Of a stretch of 64,000 bases of DNA, positions 1-14,000 are shown in pieces (within the stretch, counting starts at the first letter, position 1; each line of letters opens with the position of its first letter). The stretch covers positions 28,015,519 through 28,079,518 of the forward strand of contig CM049306.1 of the NCBI GenBank assembly GCA_026874595.1, written 5' to 3'. A program made the position numbers and the translations under genes. Below the pieces are notes generated by a model. It saw nothing but the letters and a program-made list of their open reading frames with translations, was not told the origin of the DNA and ran no database searches. This DNA comes from Sipunculus nudus (Eukaryota > Annelida > Sipuncula > Golfingiida > Sipunculidae).

Positions 1-3000
1 CACCAGCAGCCAGCCGAATTAACCAGCTACTCTTCTTTTTGTCATATTTCCATTAAATCTATTTCCATTTCATAACAAACTCATGTTGACATTTCCTGGT
101 TCTTTTTCATGTGAAGATTGTTTAATAATCTGCCATTTACAGGTTTTAAATTAGCAGAGCCTGTGGCACAGAGAATGCCAAGGTATTAAATTACACCTCA
201 ATCATGAAGACAATTTCTCAGACTGAGCCCTCTTTTCTAGTGTTAATTGAAACTTTAACTAACAGTGTACACATTTTGAGGGGCCACTGTCCATACTGCA
301 TATTCATGTGATTATAAATACACACGCTTTACTTCAGCTGAACTGATATTTGACTTGCAATAAATGTTTATTATGAGTTTTTTTTACTCCTCTTCACAAA
401 CATGTCAGCTACATCTTGCACTTATTTAACATGTTTCAGGTTGCTCCAACTAAATTATTATTTAAAAAGACCTATTGAACAAGCAAGTTCAATGACTTAC
501 TACCTATTTATACATATCATAAAAATAAAAGAGAAAAGTATAATTAACACAAATATTTCATTGCCTCTTTATTAAAACAGAAGTATTGTCCCTGGAATAG
601 ATGCAAGCACCTCTCTCCTGAGATTTAAAAGGAAAGCATATTAGTCACACACTGACACAGAGCAGGAAGGCTACAGCCAAACAGTAAGGATTTCTTCTAG
701 ATGTCAAAAGGGCCACTTCCCAGGACTTACGATCAAAGTCCCATGGCAAGTGAACCAAAATTATTAACTAGACCTCATTTCATTTGCATATTGTTTCCAT
801 ATTGATGAAAAAGCTGCAGAGATGAAAAAGCAAAGGGAGAGGTCCTAGCCTAATTCTCCATGACAGATCAGAAGCTAATTCCTAATGAGAAGAGAGACCA
901 TGATCATGAGGGTTATCCTTCAGCCCAGCCAGCCTGTCACACATCAAAACCAGATCATTTGTATCCTTAATAGCACAGACTGCCATCAGTCTCAGTCCCT
1001 CCCACCAACACTGTTATCTCTTCCACTCAACTGGTGTTTGTACTTGCTGAGAAAGGACTGCCATTTTAAAAATGTTACTTTCATATGGAAAAAAAACAGC
1101 ATTTTACCTGTATATCTAATTTTTACAATAATGATAATCACTTACATAAATGCAATTTTATTCAAATATAACACAGAATGCATGGTCTTTCTAAATATAC
1201 CCAAACAGAGCAACTGACCTTAATTTTTAAATGGAACTTTAATTATTAAATGGAATTGTGTTAAAATAATTGTTTGAGTCACCTAGTGCTGTTCCATTGA
1301 CTCTGATATCTAAAGTCCATCCCCTCAGATCCACCTTTTTTTTGCTAGAAACATTTATATTAGTTACATTCGAGAGAAAAACTGATAATGTAGAGCAAAG
1401 AAATTAGTCTACATTTTACAACATCTGATCTGTTAGATGACTGGGAAGAGACCAAACAGTTGTGAGCTAAAAATGGAGATTTCTTTTATTTTTATTTTTG
1501 ATTGCCACATTTGGTCTTTGTGGCTTTCTCTGACATCATTTTCAGAAAGTTATCTCAAAAAGGAGGACAAAAAGTGGGTGGAACAAAGTTATTTCACACT
1601 ATATATATGCCAAATGCTGCATCATGCTATGCACTGAGTTTGTCTTTGATTAAATTACATATATTATATATTTATAGGGTGATTTTTTTTTCTAATCAAA
1701 CATAAAAAGAAATCAATAAATCTAGACTGAGATATACATTTTTATATGTTTATCACCTGTTTTAATAATAATTTTTTTTTAGTGTTAACATTTGTTTTCT
1801 ACTGTGAATATCAGCACTGAAACCCATAAATGTGAATATATAGGAGAAAGTCTATTTATCCTTGTCAAGAGTATTTGCATGCATTGCCTGTTGGTGGTAG
1901 TATATATTGAAGATAATCATACAGTGAGAATGAATCCCAGGTTATACATGTACAGGGCTTGGTATAATCACTAAGTCATAACCTGTCATTAGACATTTGA
2001 AGAAATCTCTCAGGTTTTGCCATTGTTTGCCTTTGATGTTCTTGCCGGATTCAAACCTTCTGAAGTCCAACATTATAACCACAAAGCTACATCTGACTTG
2101 AAACCAGTTTAATGTACACAAATCTTGGAAACTTTTATACCATTACATTGTACTAACCTACAATGTACTCATAATGAACAGACTGCCTTTTCCTATCAGC
2201 TCTTATGAGGCCATAATAGGGCACACACCCATGCTGGTTATCATTTACACCATCAAGTCAGGAGATTAAATGCCTGGAGATACTGTCAGGTCCTGATGAC
2301 CATTACAATCAAATACAGCATGACTAATGGTCAACAGAGGTCAATTAGTTATAGAGTGAGGGAAGAGTGGTCAAGTTTGATTTCCGGCCCATTTACCTCA
2401 CTAGTGTTTGTTAACTGAGTATAAATCACTGTCTACTGTTTGATGGGGCCAGTGACATAGAGTGGACACACCTTCAGGCATGTCCGATTTTTATCCATCC
2501 TCTCATTTCCGTGTGTGGTGGCTTCATTCCTCCTTCATTCCCTTCCCACCAGAAGACCTAATGAGGTCGCTCTAATGAATCATCCACTATTTGTTCCTGG
2601 CGTTTGGCACCGAGCTCCCTTGAGCAGAGAGTCCCATTAGAAAGCTCTTCACAACACCGCTATTGTCTTAGCACACTACTGAACATGTTCTCCCACTTTA
2701 ATTAGAGGCCAAAATGGATAAAATAACTTGTAGTTAGGCCTATTTACAGCCTTACAGACTTTATGAATTCAATTTATGAAGTCAATTTGTGTAGTAAGTG
2801 GTGTGTCTCCTGGTCTTTGTGCCGAGCACGCCAGCTGGTCCACCACAATCAAACTCACAGTAAATAGGACTGTTTAGAAACTTGAGCATCCTAATTACCC
2901 TTTTTTCATCCCGCCAAAAAAGTGAAAAACTGACTCGTGTGCTGTTCCATGCCATTAGAAGGAGCAAACTAGGTTTTCATGTCACAATGAAATAATTAAC

Positions 3001-3839
3001 ATTGTCATGGTCATGCAAAGATGCGACTAGTGAACCTAATAAAACATCCACGATTAAACATTAACATGGATGCAAGTAATTTTCTCCATTATCATCCAGG
3101 TCTCATCTATTTGCCTGTTTTTAAATGTGCCTGATGGATTGAAATAATAATGAATTGCAATGGCTCTCTTTTCTTCATACCTTCACTGTTCATCTGCACA
3201 TAATACATTTTAAATGTCCCTAATCCATGCTGGCATAATAACACATTAATAGGATATTGCAGAAAAATAATCACAAATTAATATAATATTCATAATTTCA
3301 TCAAATAGATGGTTCTTTTTCTCAGGCCTGAAGGTCTGTGGCATGGTAGTTCATTACTTCCATAAAAAATATTGTTTAACAATGTTAAATAATGTCAGTC
3401 TTGTTGTCTGGCTTTCTCATCCATATTGGATACAGCTCATAAATACACCCCCTTTTAAATGAATACTCCCCCTTAACACAGGTAATCCATCTGCTTCTGA
3501 AGAATGCAAGCCAGGACAAACCCTTTAAACCACACTAACATCAATCCTTACATTTGCTGAAAAATATTTTTCATAATTTTCACCATGCTGTTAAACATAT
3601 GTTATTATTTTTTTTACAAGAAAACATTGTTCTTTCTCAAAGCAAATAAAGAATCATGTTTTCATGAAATATTATCCACCCAGAAATGCACATAAAACCT
3701 TAAATATGTGACTTAAGTAGCTAGACAAAGGTTGTTGATATTGGAGGTATATCTGAAAAACATATTTTAGATACTGTTGTAACACTGGAATTGCTTTGTT
3801 TTTACAGTACCAAAAAAAGATATACAGATCCTGGTCAAG

Positions 3840-4523
3840 GTCACCAGTTTTCAAACTCATGCAAGAACTGAGTTAAAAAAGTCATGCATCAAACTGGAGT
3901 GCAAAATGTGAAATACTTCAAAAGTTTTGGGGTCACAAAAATTTCACATTTTGGCAGATTTGACCTTGAAGATCAATGTCACCAGTTTTCAAACTAGTCC
4001 ACTAGTTTGCTAGAAACAATTTGTGTTTTAAATTTCTGGAAAATATATGCAGCCCTTCAAACGTTATCACATTCACAAGATATCCTACAGATGTCGATGA
4101 CGACTGATGAGGATGACGACAGACAATAGCACTGAAATCAACATTGCTGCCCTGGAAGGGGGGACAATGAATCTGAAGATTTGACACTGAAGATCACTGA
4201 AGATTGGTGGAAACAACCTGTCTGTGAAAGTTGAGGGAAAAATCTATAGAAGTTAAACAAAGTTGAGAACAAAATATGCAATACTTCAAAAGTTATGACC
4301 TTGATTTGACCTTGAAGATCAAGCTCAAATTTTTTAACTCGTCCAAAATTTGGTAGAAACAAGATGTGTTTCATATTTCAGGAAAATATATGCAGTTCTT
4401 CAAAAGTTATTGTGTTCCAAAGATGAAATCCTATCCTATAGATGACATCTGATATTGACAGATAATGGCATGGAAAACAAATAACTTAATTATGTCTCCT
4501 CCAGGGGGGGGGGAGACATAATT
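3840..4523 (+). mobile_element. GAGACAT-type element, 5'-undefined copy
   Basis: Contains GGTCACCAGTTTTCAAACT near 3840 and 3980, GACCTTGAAGATCA near 3962 and 4311, and a 12-bp perfect terminal hairpin AATTATGTCTCC (4488-4499) with GGAGACATAATT (4512-4523). The left boundary cannot be placed. The 80 bp to the right contain GGAAGGACAGACAGC and ACTATATCCCC, which resemble the distal part of related elements, so the locus may be nested. Confidence 0.6.
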
Positions 4524-4602
4524 GGATGCAATATTTACAGATGGAAGGACAGACAGCAGATCACTATATCCCCTGCAAGTAGTATACGAAAAGAATAGAT
4601 AT

Positions 4603-5158
4603 ATGTCTCCCCCCCCTTATGGACCATCCCAAAACATGAGAGGTAAAAACATGCACCATCTCAAAACAATGATTCTAGATTTCAGCAGATTTTACCTTGA
4701 AGAACAAGGTCAAGGTCATTGAATTTTTAACTCCTAGACTTTGGCAGAAAGAACTGGTGTGTCAAATTTGGAGAAAAAAATCTTCAGTACTTCTGAAGTT
4801 ATGGGGGTGACAATAATCCCAGAAGAGGACAGATTTGACCTTGAAGATCAAGGTCAACAGTACCCATACTATTCTGAGAACTTGGTGGAAACAACATGTG
4901 TGGCGAATCTGAGAAAATAAGACATTAATATAATTTGGCTTATTTGACCGCGAAGATCCTGCATGTGGTTACCGTTGCCGGTTTTCGAACTCTTCGAAGA
5001 ACTTTGTTAAAACAAGTCAGGTTCAAAATTTTAGGACAAAATGTGAAATACATCAAAAGTTATGGAGTTCACAAAAATTTTACATATAGGCAGATTTGAC
5101 CTTGAAGACAAAGGTCAAGGTTTTTGGTTTTAAAACCTCTTCCGAGGAGGGAAGACAT
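4603..5158 (+). mobile_element. GAGACAT-type element, copy with 5' arm
   Basis: Begins ATGTCTCCCCCCCC and ends GGGAAGACAT, an imperfect inverted pair. The body has GACCTTGAAGATCAAGGTCA units near 4690, 4838, 4955 and 5096, similar to the element at 17951-18651. Its first 120 bp closely match that copy. No coding capacity. It lies directly after a related element that ends near 4523. Confidence 0.65.
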
Positions 5159-5840
5159 AATGACAAAATATTTATTTTAATAGTTTGTGCAAAGTGATCC
5201 ATTGTAATAACTGAGTTTTGCATCTACTTGGCATGGTTAAGGGTGGTTTCATGTTGAAGGTTTCATATGGCATAATTTTTTTTTAAATTTCACTCTATCC
5301 ACTGATCACCTCTTGGGACTCCTGAGGAAACAGTTGCTCATGTGCTTTATAATAACATGTAGTCACAATCTGTACTCTAGACTGTACATGCAATAAAACA
5401 GCTGAAAATATGTGAAGGATCACATAAAAAGGTGTTTGTTTTTTATATCTAAACTCAGTCACTATAGCAGTATGATGGAAACACATCACAGGTAATTTTT
5501 GCATGATTAACTCACAACAGTAAAGATGTCCTTGTCATGTTTAAACATGCATAAGCCTGAGCTGTGGGGAGTTAACTACCTCCATCAAACTAATCTAAAC
5601 TGTATTGTTGAAGTACTTGTAGACAAATATCCACTACTGCAGGACCAATGATTACATGCTCAGAGACCAGATCCCCTACGGCTAAAGCACTTAGTAGTGC
5701 CACCTACATACAGCTGATTAAACTCAAATAACACTATAATTACACTATTGTGTATTTCTCCTTTGATTTCAGCCACTCAATTCCCAATCAAAGCCTTTTA
5801 AGAGAGTTGTATACATGTAGGTTACTCTTGTCTCATCAAA

Positions 5841-6287
5841 GGTGTCCAGGTAAGCTAGGAATGAGATGTTCAGGTATTATGCGAGGAAATACAATGAGAT
5901 GTTCAGGTAATACATGAGGATATAGTTTGTTATGTTCAGGTAATGCATGAGGGTATACTATGAGATGTTCAGGTAATACATGAGGAGATTACTATGTGAT
6001 GTTCAGGTAATACATGAGGATATACTATGAGATGTTTAGGTATTATGTGAGGAGATAACAGGAGATGTTCAAGTAATACTTAAGGTGATGCTATTTGATG
6101 TTCAGGTAATGTGTGGAGATATTACGAGGTGTTCTGGTAATACATGAGAAGTTACTATATGTGATGTTCAGTAAAACATGAGGAGATACTATGAGATGTT
6201 CAGGTATTATGTGAGGAGATAACATGAGATGTTCAAGTAATACTTAAGGTGATGCTATTTGATGTTCAGGTAATACATGAGGATATA
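5841..6287 (+). repeat. 32/33-bp minisatellite, left part
   Basis: Units of the type GATGTTCAGGTAATACATGA plus GGATATACTATGA or variants, repeated head to tail and fairly diverged. The array is interrupted at 6288 by a TA-flanked insertion and resumes at 7595. Confidence 0.9.
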
Positions 6288-7594
6288 CTGTAGAATCAGA
6301 TAATATCGTGGGCTTAAAATTTCGTGGTTTTTGTACAAAACGCATATCGTGGGGTATTTGAATTCGTGGAAAGACAAAGAAAACTTTAGAAAATTATGGT
6401 TGTTAATACCTCCATATGCGCAAGGAAGACGAGCCCTATGTACACAGGTGGTTTGGCTCAGATGCTTATCGCACGGTGCGCCTGTACCGCGGTCAATCAG
6501 GTCAGTGTTGTACAAACATGCTCCGCCCGACGCGAGCCTAACAAAGAATTAATCAGCCGTGACCGACACGTGCTGGGTGATACATCGGCTGTTAGTTGTA
6601 ACACCCGATACATCGGCTATCAGTTATAACACCCGATCACACCACGTTCACAGAAAACGTAAATCATCACTTGACCGGAGGAAAAAAATAAACGGGACCG
6701 TCCACATGAAGGTTTTTAACTTTTTTTTTATCTAGGCGGTAGTCACATGTGGCGCCTGTAAATCCCTGACGGGGCGGTGAGACGAGACACGGTTCGTTCG
6801 TCATTCATCATGTCAGCTATATTTGGAGATTATAAAGAAATAATTTGCCTAATAGTATTCGGTGACGCTTACTTACGCTAACATATATATGTACCACTAT
6901 CGGCAATATTCGGAAAAAGTACCGCCTTATTCGGAATAAGTGCTCTTTCGCGTCCCGCGGTTATCGCCGTAATGCAAATGAGTTTACAGGGCCCTTGTCT
7001 TTTGGACCAATAGGTAGCGTAAGTCTCGTTTAATATCTATTGAAAGAAGGTTGAAAAGGCCGGTTCCGAAAAAGCCGTGCCTCGGTAGCTATGGTTACGA
7101 ACATTGGAACTTGTGTACCGTTCTTGGCGTGTCAGAACTACCGCTTTGCTCGACAGAAATGTGGTATTGTTCTTGAATTTTTCATCCGAAATGCTGATAA
7201 GAGGAAAATACGTTTTCAGTTTAAATTATACTTTGATATTGTTTTATTGTAAAGATATCAGGCGGCCGTGTTCGTACGATATTAGGGGAAATAATTTAAT
7301 TGACAAAAGAATATTTATAAATCCCATATTTTTATAGTAATATACGAAAAGCAATTCAGTGCATTTAATGATTGTATCAAAAACAATCATAAAAAAGTAA
7401 TAAACAATTTTTGTATCTTTATTGAAAATTCAGCCAGCGGTAACGATTGTAAATATAAAGTCGACCACCAGCTGAGATACCGTATATCCTCTGACCGTGT
7501 GATTTTTTGATCGTTGGAATCATGAATTCGTGGATTATCTTGATCCACGAAAACCACGAAAATAAAATCCCAACTAATATTTCTGAATCTACAG
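6288..7594. mobile_element. 1.3-kb TA-flanked non-autonomous DNA transposon inside the minisatellite
   Basis: The left end is CTGTAGAATCAGATAATATC and the right end inverse is CTGTAGATTCAGAAATATTA. Similarity continues for about 45 bp through TTTCGTGGTTTT on both sides. TA lies at 6286-6287 and 7595-7596. Removing the element and one TA restores GGATATACTATGAGATG, the normal minisatellite unit, which fixes both ends. The interior has clearly more CpG than its surroundings. Its open frames (up to 86 codons, e.g. 6255-6515 minus and 7104-7337 plus strand) show no transposase motif. The TA target suggests a Tc1/mariner-type mobiliser, by inference. Confidence 0.85.
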
Positions 7595-8360
7595 TACTAT
7601 GAGATGTACAGGTATTATATGATTAGATACTATGTTCAGGTGATGTGAGGAGATATGAGATATTCAGGTATCATATGATTAGATACTATGGTATTTACAG
7701 GTAATATGAGGAGATATTATTAGATATTCAGGTAATACATGAGGAGATAATATGAGATGTTCAGGTAATACATGAGGATATACTTTGGGATGTTCAGGTA
7801 ATACATGAGGATATAGATGAGATGTTCAGGTAATACATGAGGATATACTATGGGATGTTCAGGTAATACACAAGGATATAGATGAGATGTTCAGGTAATA
7901 CATGAGGAGATACTATGAGATATTCAGGTAATACATGAGGATATACTATGGGATGTTCAGGTAATACATGAGGATATAGATGAGATGTTCAGGTAAAACA
8001 TGAGGATATATTATTGGATGTTCAGGTAATACACAAGGATATAGATGAGATGTTCAGGTAATACATGAGGATATATAATGGGATGTTCAGGTAATACATG
8101 AGGATATAGATGAGATGTTCAGGTAATACATGAAGATATAAATGAGATAATCAGGTAATACATGAGGAAATACTATGGGATGTTCAGGTAATACACGAGG
8201 ACATAGATGAGATGTTCAGGTAATACATGAGGATATACTATGGGATGTTCAGGTAATACATGAGGATATAGATGAGATGTTCAGGTAATACATGAGGATA
8301 TACTATGGAATGTTCAAGTAATACATGAGGATATAGATGAGATGTTCAGGTAATACATGG
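7595..8360 (+). repeat. 32/33-bp minisatellite, right part, with dimeric order
   Basis: About 23 units. From about 7780 on, units ending ATAGATGA (32 bp) mostly alternate with units ending ATACTATGG (33 bp), so the effective period is about 65 bp. It ends near 8360 in unique sequence. Confidence 0.9.
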
Positions 8361-10769
8361 ATATGTGTGATATAAAGCAGGTGGGACATGTTCTTATCTG
8401 AAAGAATCCACTATGTATTTACAAAGACTCACTCATTATAATAGAGGTAAGACTTCACATAAATATAAGTTCTTTCATTTGTCACACAATTTACCATAGA
8501 AAACATGGACCAATTTATTGCCCTTTCTTTATAAATATAATAAACATAATAGGACATTTTATCAAGCCCATACAGATCCTTACATGAACCATAGTTACAA
8601 CTTACAAGAGCTTCACACAGCTTTTATTAATTTTACTAATATTCTATATATATCCTGAGAAGCTCATGTTACAGAGTAACTAAAAAGTCAATTGTTTTGT
8701 GTTTATCTTTGAAAATACTTATTTTTGAATAATACATTTGTCAAGGAATTGGTCATTTATTCAACATGTAAGGCAATACTTTTATTGCTATATAGAAAGG
8801 AAAAAATAACCAACATTTCATTTAAATAGAAATATGTGACATACTAAAATGCTTCATGTTTTAGGTGGTGACAAGAAAGTTCAAAAGGTCATAGAAAATG
8901 CCTGCAGTGGCAGTTTTTGCATCTATTAGTCTATTATATAAAACTGTTTTTGAGGATCTGTCTGAGCCAGTAGGTTTTTCATGTCAATATCTAACACCCT
9001 GATTACACCTGTAAATAACTAGCTGTCCAGGTTTAAGTAGCAGCCAGGAAATTCCGCATGACAAGGGATGTTTTTTATGAAAGTTGCTGCTGTCAGCGGT
9101 AGAGTGGGAGTGATTGTTATTTTTATCCAGGTGAATGAATCTATGTCACTGCAAGTGATCTGCGGTTTAATATAAGCATTTTTATTTTACTCCCTAACCT
9201 TTTACAAGGACCCTTATTAGTCTAATTTAAGTATCTCACTGTTGGGAATTAGGTGATATGTCTAAATCGAGGGCTGCTGCACAATATGGGGTTTGCTTTA
9301 ATAGGGCACTTTCAAATAGGTTGAAGACTCCTTGGAAGTAATCAATACATGACATTCAATGGACCAAAAAAGAAACAGATACTTGAGTTGGTACTATTTG
9401 ACAATGCCACACAAACAGTAAGTGTATTCTACTGACACATGTCATTCCTAATTAGTATGAATGGTTTCATCAGGTTTGACACACTCTGTTTGAGCCTCAT
9501 ACCCACAGTGTCAGATCAACTGTATACCTTCACGGAAGGTGTATCTACTGCCATCTACTGGCAGACATAGGAACTATGCTTGACAGCCACCCCATCTGTG
9601 AGGAAATATAATGCCACATCACAAAATTAACAATAAATGAGTGTTGACTTACATAAACTTCTTGTAAAGATTGTTTTGGTCTAGTGTTATAGAATTTGGA
9701 TATTCGCACAAAATAAAACATAAAATAAATGCAGACATGATAAGGTACTTATAAATGTTATATATCATAATCTATTACATGTGGAATAACCACAACTTAC
9801 AAAATAACATAAACAAAATTTACTTAAGCCTAATCAGCTAAGCAAAAATCCTCTAGAAACTATCCTTGATAAACCATCTGTCAAGTTCATTTTGTATTCA
9901 TGCCTCTCCTGTGGGCAATAAAAGCTCAGATTTCTCTAGAAAACACATTGATTCGTGCATTAACCCCTAGAAAAGGGCACCACCCCCTTCAGCCATCAGG
10001 CAAGCATTTCCTCTTATTTCCTGTCATAATAATAGCCTTAGCATTTCTTCTCATTCTCAAACCTCATTAATGTGGCATTAATGTCTAGTAGGGCTACCTC
10101 CTCAATGGTGCTATAGCAGGTAAAGTGAAAAAGTGTAGCCAATTCCTTTAATTGGCAATTTGCTCTTTGATAAATTTTGTTGTAGACAGAGCCCCATGTG
10201 TTTTGGTAGATAACGAGGGTGTGTTGGCCACGTGACTGGCTTAATCAAACAGCATAACAAGGTTACATGCAATAAATTCTCAATCACCAAGCCTCTGTGT
10301 AATAAATGAACAAGCCATCAGTGAAGAAGGGTGATTCATAGCTACTACGCCAGATAGCAAGCCATTCAAATTAATACACAGCCACATATGGATTCTTGGG
10401 AATTAATTGGACTTCACACTTCACAAAAGATGGGACCCCTATCTCCACCAATCTGCCATCTTGGCGGGTGACAAATTTATGAGGTGTCACCTTGCATGCT
10501 GATGAATAAACTAGTCCTGATTTGTAAAAAGGCAGTACATTGGTAACACAAATAAGAAACAAAGCCCCACAGCTGCTTAAGAAAATAATAATCTCAGACC
10601 CATCAGACACCAGACAGGGACTGTCCACAGGTGTGTGAGAGCCTAATAATCCCTGATCCTGTCTTGTAGATAAGAACCAGAAAAACCAGGCTCCCTGTCA
10701 GGCTTCTTCAACAATACCACATAAAGATTATCTCAAGATTATCTACTATACACACTGCAACCACTATAT

Positions 10770-11074
10770 TACCCCTTTCACACACAAACCTTTTCAAACT
10801 GATTTGGGCAAAGCTGACACAAGCATTCATTCTTGCACTGTGACTGAGTTGCTGCTTGAAAACTGGGTCCAAACCATTTTAGAGCATACACATGACAGTT
10901 AAGCAAGGAGGATAAAACAATTCACATTCGAAACCGTTTGGAACCACCTCCTGAGATTGATCTAAACAACTTTGGCTTAAAAGGTTTGAAAATGCTTTAG
11001 ATTGCCATGTGAATGCTCTAAAACATTTTCAAAACGGTTTGAAAATGGTTTGCATTTGCCATGTGAAAGGGGTA
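10770..11074. mobile_element. Small inverted-repeat element with TACCCCTTTCACA ends
   Basis: The left end is TACCCCTTTCACA and the right end is TGTGAAAGGGGTA, at the edges of a 305-bp segment. Inside, AAACCTTTTCAAACTG on the left is mirrored by AAACGGTTTGAAAATGG on the right, extending the inverted similarity. TAT flanks both ends, a possible 3-bp target duplication. Non-coding; superfamily not assigned. Confidence 0.65.
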
Positions 11075-14000
11075 TATGAGAGTCCAATCAAACACCCTGC
11101 AGTCATTCATATCTTTCAATATGACACATTGTTATTATATAACTGGCTTGTTTTGTTAGAGCAGTTGTATCAGAGGAACCTGTGTCAGCCTAAAAGTAGT
11201 ATTTAAATAACTGATCATATTTAAATTCTGAAAATGCTGATTAGCAATAAACATGTAATGATTTCATGGTAAAGATCGTGGTATGTTTTTCAGTCATTAA
11301 ATGGTATGAATCAGCAAAATTCTGATAAAAAACTTTGATGAACTTAAACAACAATATCTCCTGTTTAACTATACAGCACTGACAGCACTGAGAGTGAGAA
11401 CACATGTCCACCAAGGCCAGATTATCAGGTCCATTTTAAGGGAAAACTGAGACCTTCACATATATCCATGGAAATCTCACCACCGTGTAACATTAAACCA
11501 TGTTTCGGATTTTAATATCCAAGGGTGGGCTACTTAACTATTTGAATAACAGTCCCTGCTTTTTATATTTAAAATATTTATAGGAATATGTATTGCTACT
11601 GGGCATCCACCCATAACACCTGACGGCTGAACAGGTAATGTTGGAAATGAGAGACAACCATTTTTCAATTTTAAGATCCAGGAAAAAAAATTTTATCAAT
11701 GAGTTAAACTGTCAGATTGCTGCCATTTAGTTATCTTTAAAAATTTTGATTTAACCTTAACAAAAATTATAATAAGTTGCTTTTGCAATTGCAAATTATA
11801 TACAATCTGGTGTATTTGACCAAAACCCTGCTGATATCAGACAAACTTAAAAAAAAATAAACAAATACCTTGCTTTCTTAGTAAAATCAATATATGAAGA
11901 TTATTGAATCAAAATGAGATAATCTTCCACTCAGACAGGGAGCTGTTGTTTGTTTTTAGACCATCTTTAGTTTTTTGGTCTGGCAGCATTAATAAATTGA
12001 CACTGATTTGGACATAGCGGTAACCATACCTCCTCATTTTGATACTAATGATGGAGCAAAGTCTCAGGGGCCAAAAGAGGCATGAACCTGATTTTGCTAA
12101 TCAGGGTGATTTTTCAGGAACAATGCATGTGTCATGGAGACAAAGTGTATGTGTCAGCACCAGCTCGTGATGCGCTTGACATCATCATTATTCTGGTGGT
12201 CTTACAAGCCCCATCAAGACATGAGGAAACTGTCCCGGTGGCTGGCATTCCTGACCACTCAGGGCAGTATGTCACACACGTAATTATGCTTGGTGGACTT
12301 GCCAATTGCTGCATCAGGATGGAACTTTGTCAGTATGCCTGTCAGGCAAATCTGCTGCCTGATAAAATCAAGAAAACAAGACTAAAAAAGTCAAGTTGTG
12401 GTTGCACAAAGCACAAGTTATCATGTGTGTCATGAGCTTTCTACGCAATCAAATGAATACCTTTATCACCCATTATGCAAGGTCAATTAATACTCCCAGG
12501 ATCATTAATTATAACCTGAAAATATACCATAAACACTGTTAAGAAGTCAAACAATGACATAAATTATATGTGTAGGATTGCCTGTTCAAGCTTTTCATTG
12601 ACCTTCAGAACTAAAGAAAGTATAATATAAACAGAATACTGGTGTGTCTTTTTCAGTATGTGACCATACACTGAACCAAATAGTATTTCATGATATACTG
12701 CTCAAGCACTACAACAGTGACTTGAGGACTTTTCATAAAAACTTGATTAACAGTGATTAGCAAAAAACATCTTGCTTTAAGCACAATTAATTACAGATAA
12801 TTGTCAAGACATCTAAAAGAAGCAATATTTTTTTCTGATTACATAACCAGGCTTGAACTTAATTATAATTTTTTTCATAATTGTCCATGAAGCCGTATCT
12901 TCTTAATCATCATATACATACTACTGAAACTTCTTACATATGACAGTTTTCAATCTTAAAACAGTTATCTCTGTAAGCAGCATATCTATGGTATAGTTTA
13001 CAAATACTATGCACTATTTCATGTATATGATTAAATGGCTTCGTTTTTACAAGTAAACAATTAATAACTGACTGTGAGCAGGCTATTAATTCAACCAGTC
13101 AGCTCATAAAACCTGTCACCCTCTCTTATCTGGACAATGAGTGTCCATGTAGAGTGTAATATGAGAGTGGCTTTCTTGTACAAACAGACCTGATGGTATG
13201 GAGTTTCAAACTTTATCAAAATTTAAGAACTTACCTTCATGGTAAATCACAGTGTATCTCATACACACAGACACTCCCTGCTTTAGTATTTAAAGATTAA
13301 GCAGGATCTGTCCACTATGGCCAAAGCTGACCAGTATATGAAATGAGGTTGGCATTCATACCCAATAAGTGCCACCTGATTGGACAAGCAATGGGCACAA
13401 CCACAGTATGGAGTAGATCGGCAAACATCAAAGGGCAGGGCCTGCCGTACAAAGTGTGGTGCTGTAATTAGTCTGTCCACCACTAAGCTACATGAATACA
13501 AACACCAGGTTAGGATTTGCCGTGACCAAAACCATATTGACTTCTTAGCTATAAGCCTCTAATCTGCTGAAGCAAGAAAAGGTTACAGTACTGGTGTTAA
13601 ATAAAGCAATTCCTCATTTAACACCTACTGCCTTTCCAAACCACCCTATTACACAAACGTATCAGACATCAAACGCCGGCGGCACATGTTTCTAAAACCA
13701 CCACAGTTCAGGTGGAACCAGCTCTTGACCAATGTAGAATACACAGCTAGGAGCTAAAATGTTCAGTTTGGTTTCTGCATTAACAATGATCACAAGGACC
13801 ATAGTCCCAACTGCATAGCTTAACCAATACAAGACTCTTTGATCTGGCTGAAGCATGGCACTTCTTTGCAACTTAAATGTGCATTCCCACGCCTGGTCCT
13901 GTAGTCAACCAGACAGACTGATCCTCTGTAAATGTTCCCCAAGGTCAGGCTTTATATGTTGGATATTCTGCACCCCATCCGTGCAATCACTGACATGGGG

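Noticed and set aside
7780-8360. CRISPR-like regular repeats
   Set aside because: The units are contiguous without unique spacers, and the context is an animal intron, so it is a minisatellite.
12580-12620. Candidate next PDZ1 exon starting AAG|GTCAATGAA on the minus strand
   Set aside because: The frame stops after about 13 codons without a donor and does not resemble the PDZ helix-2 region.
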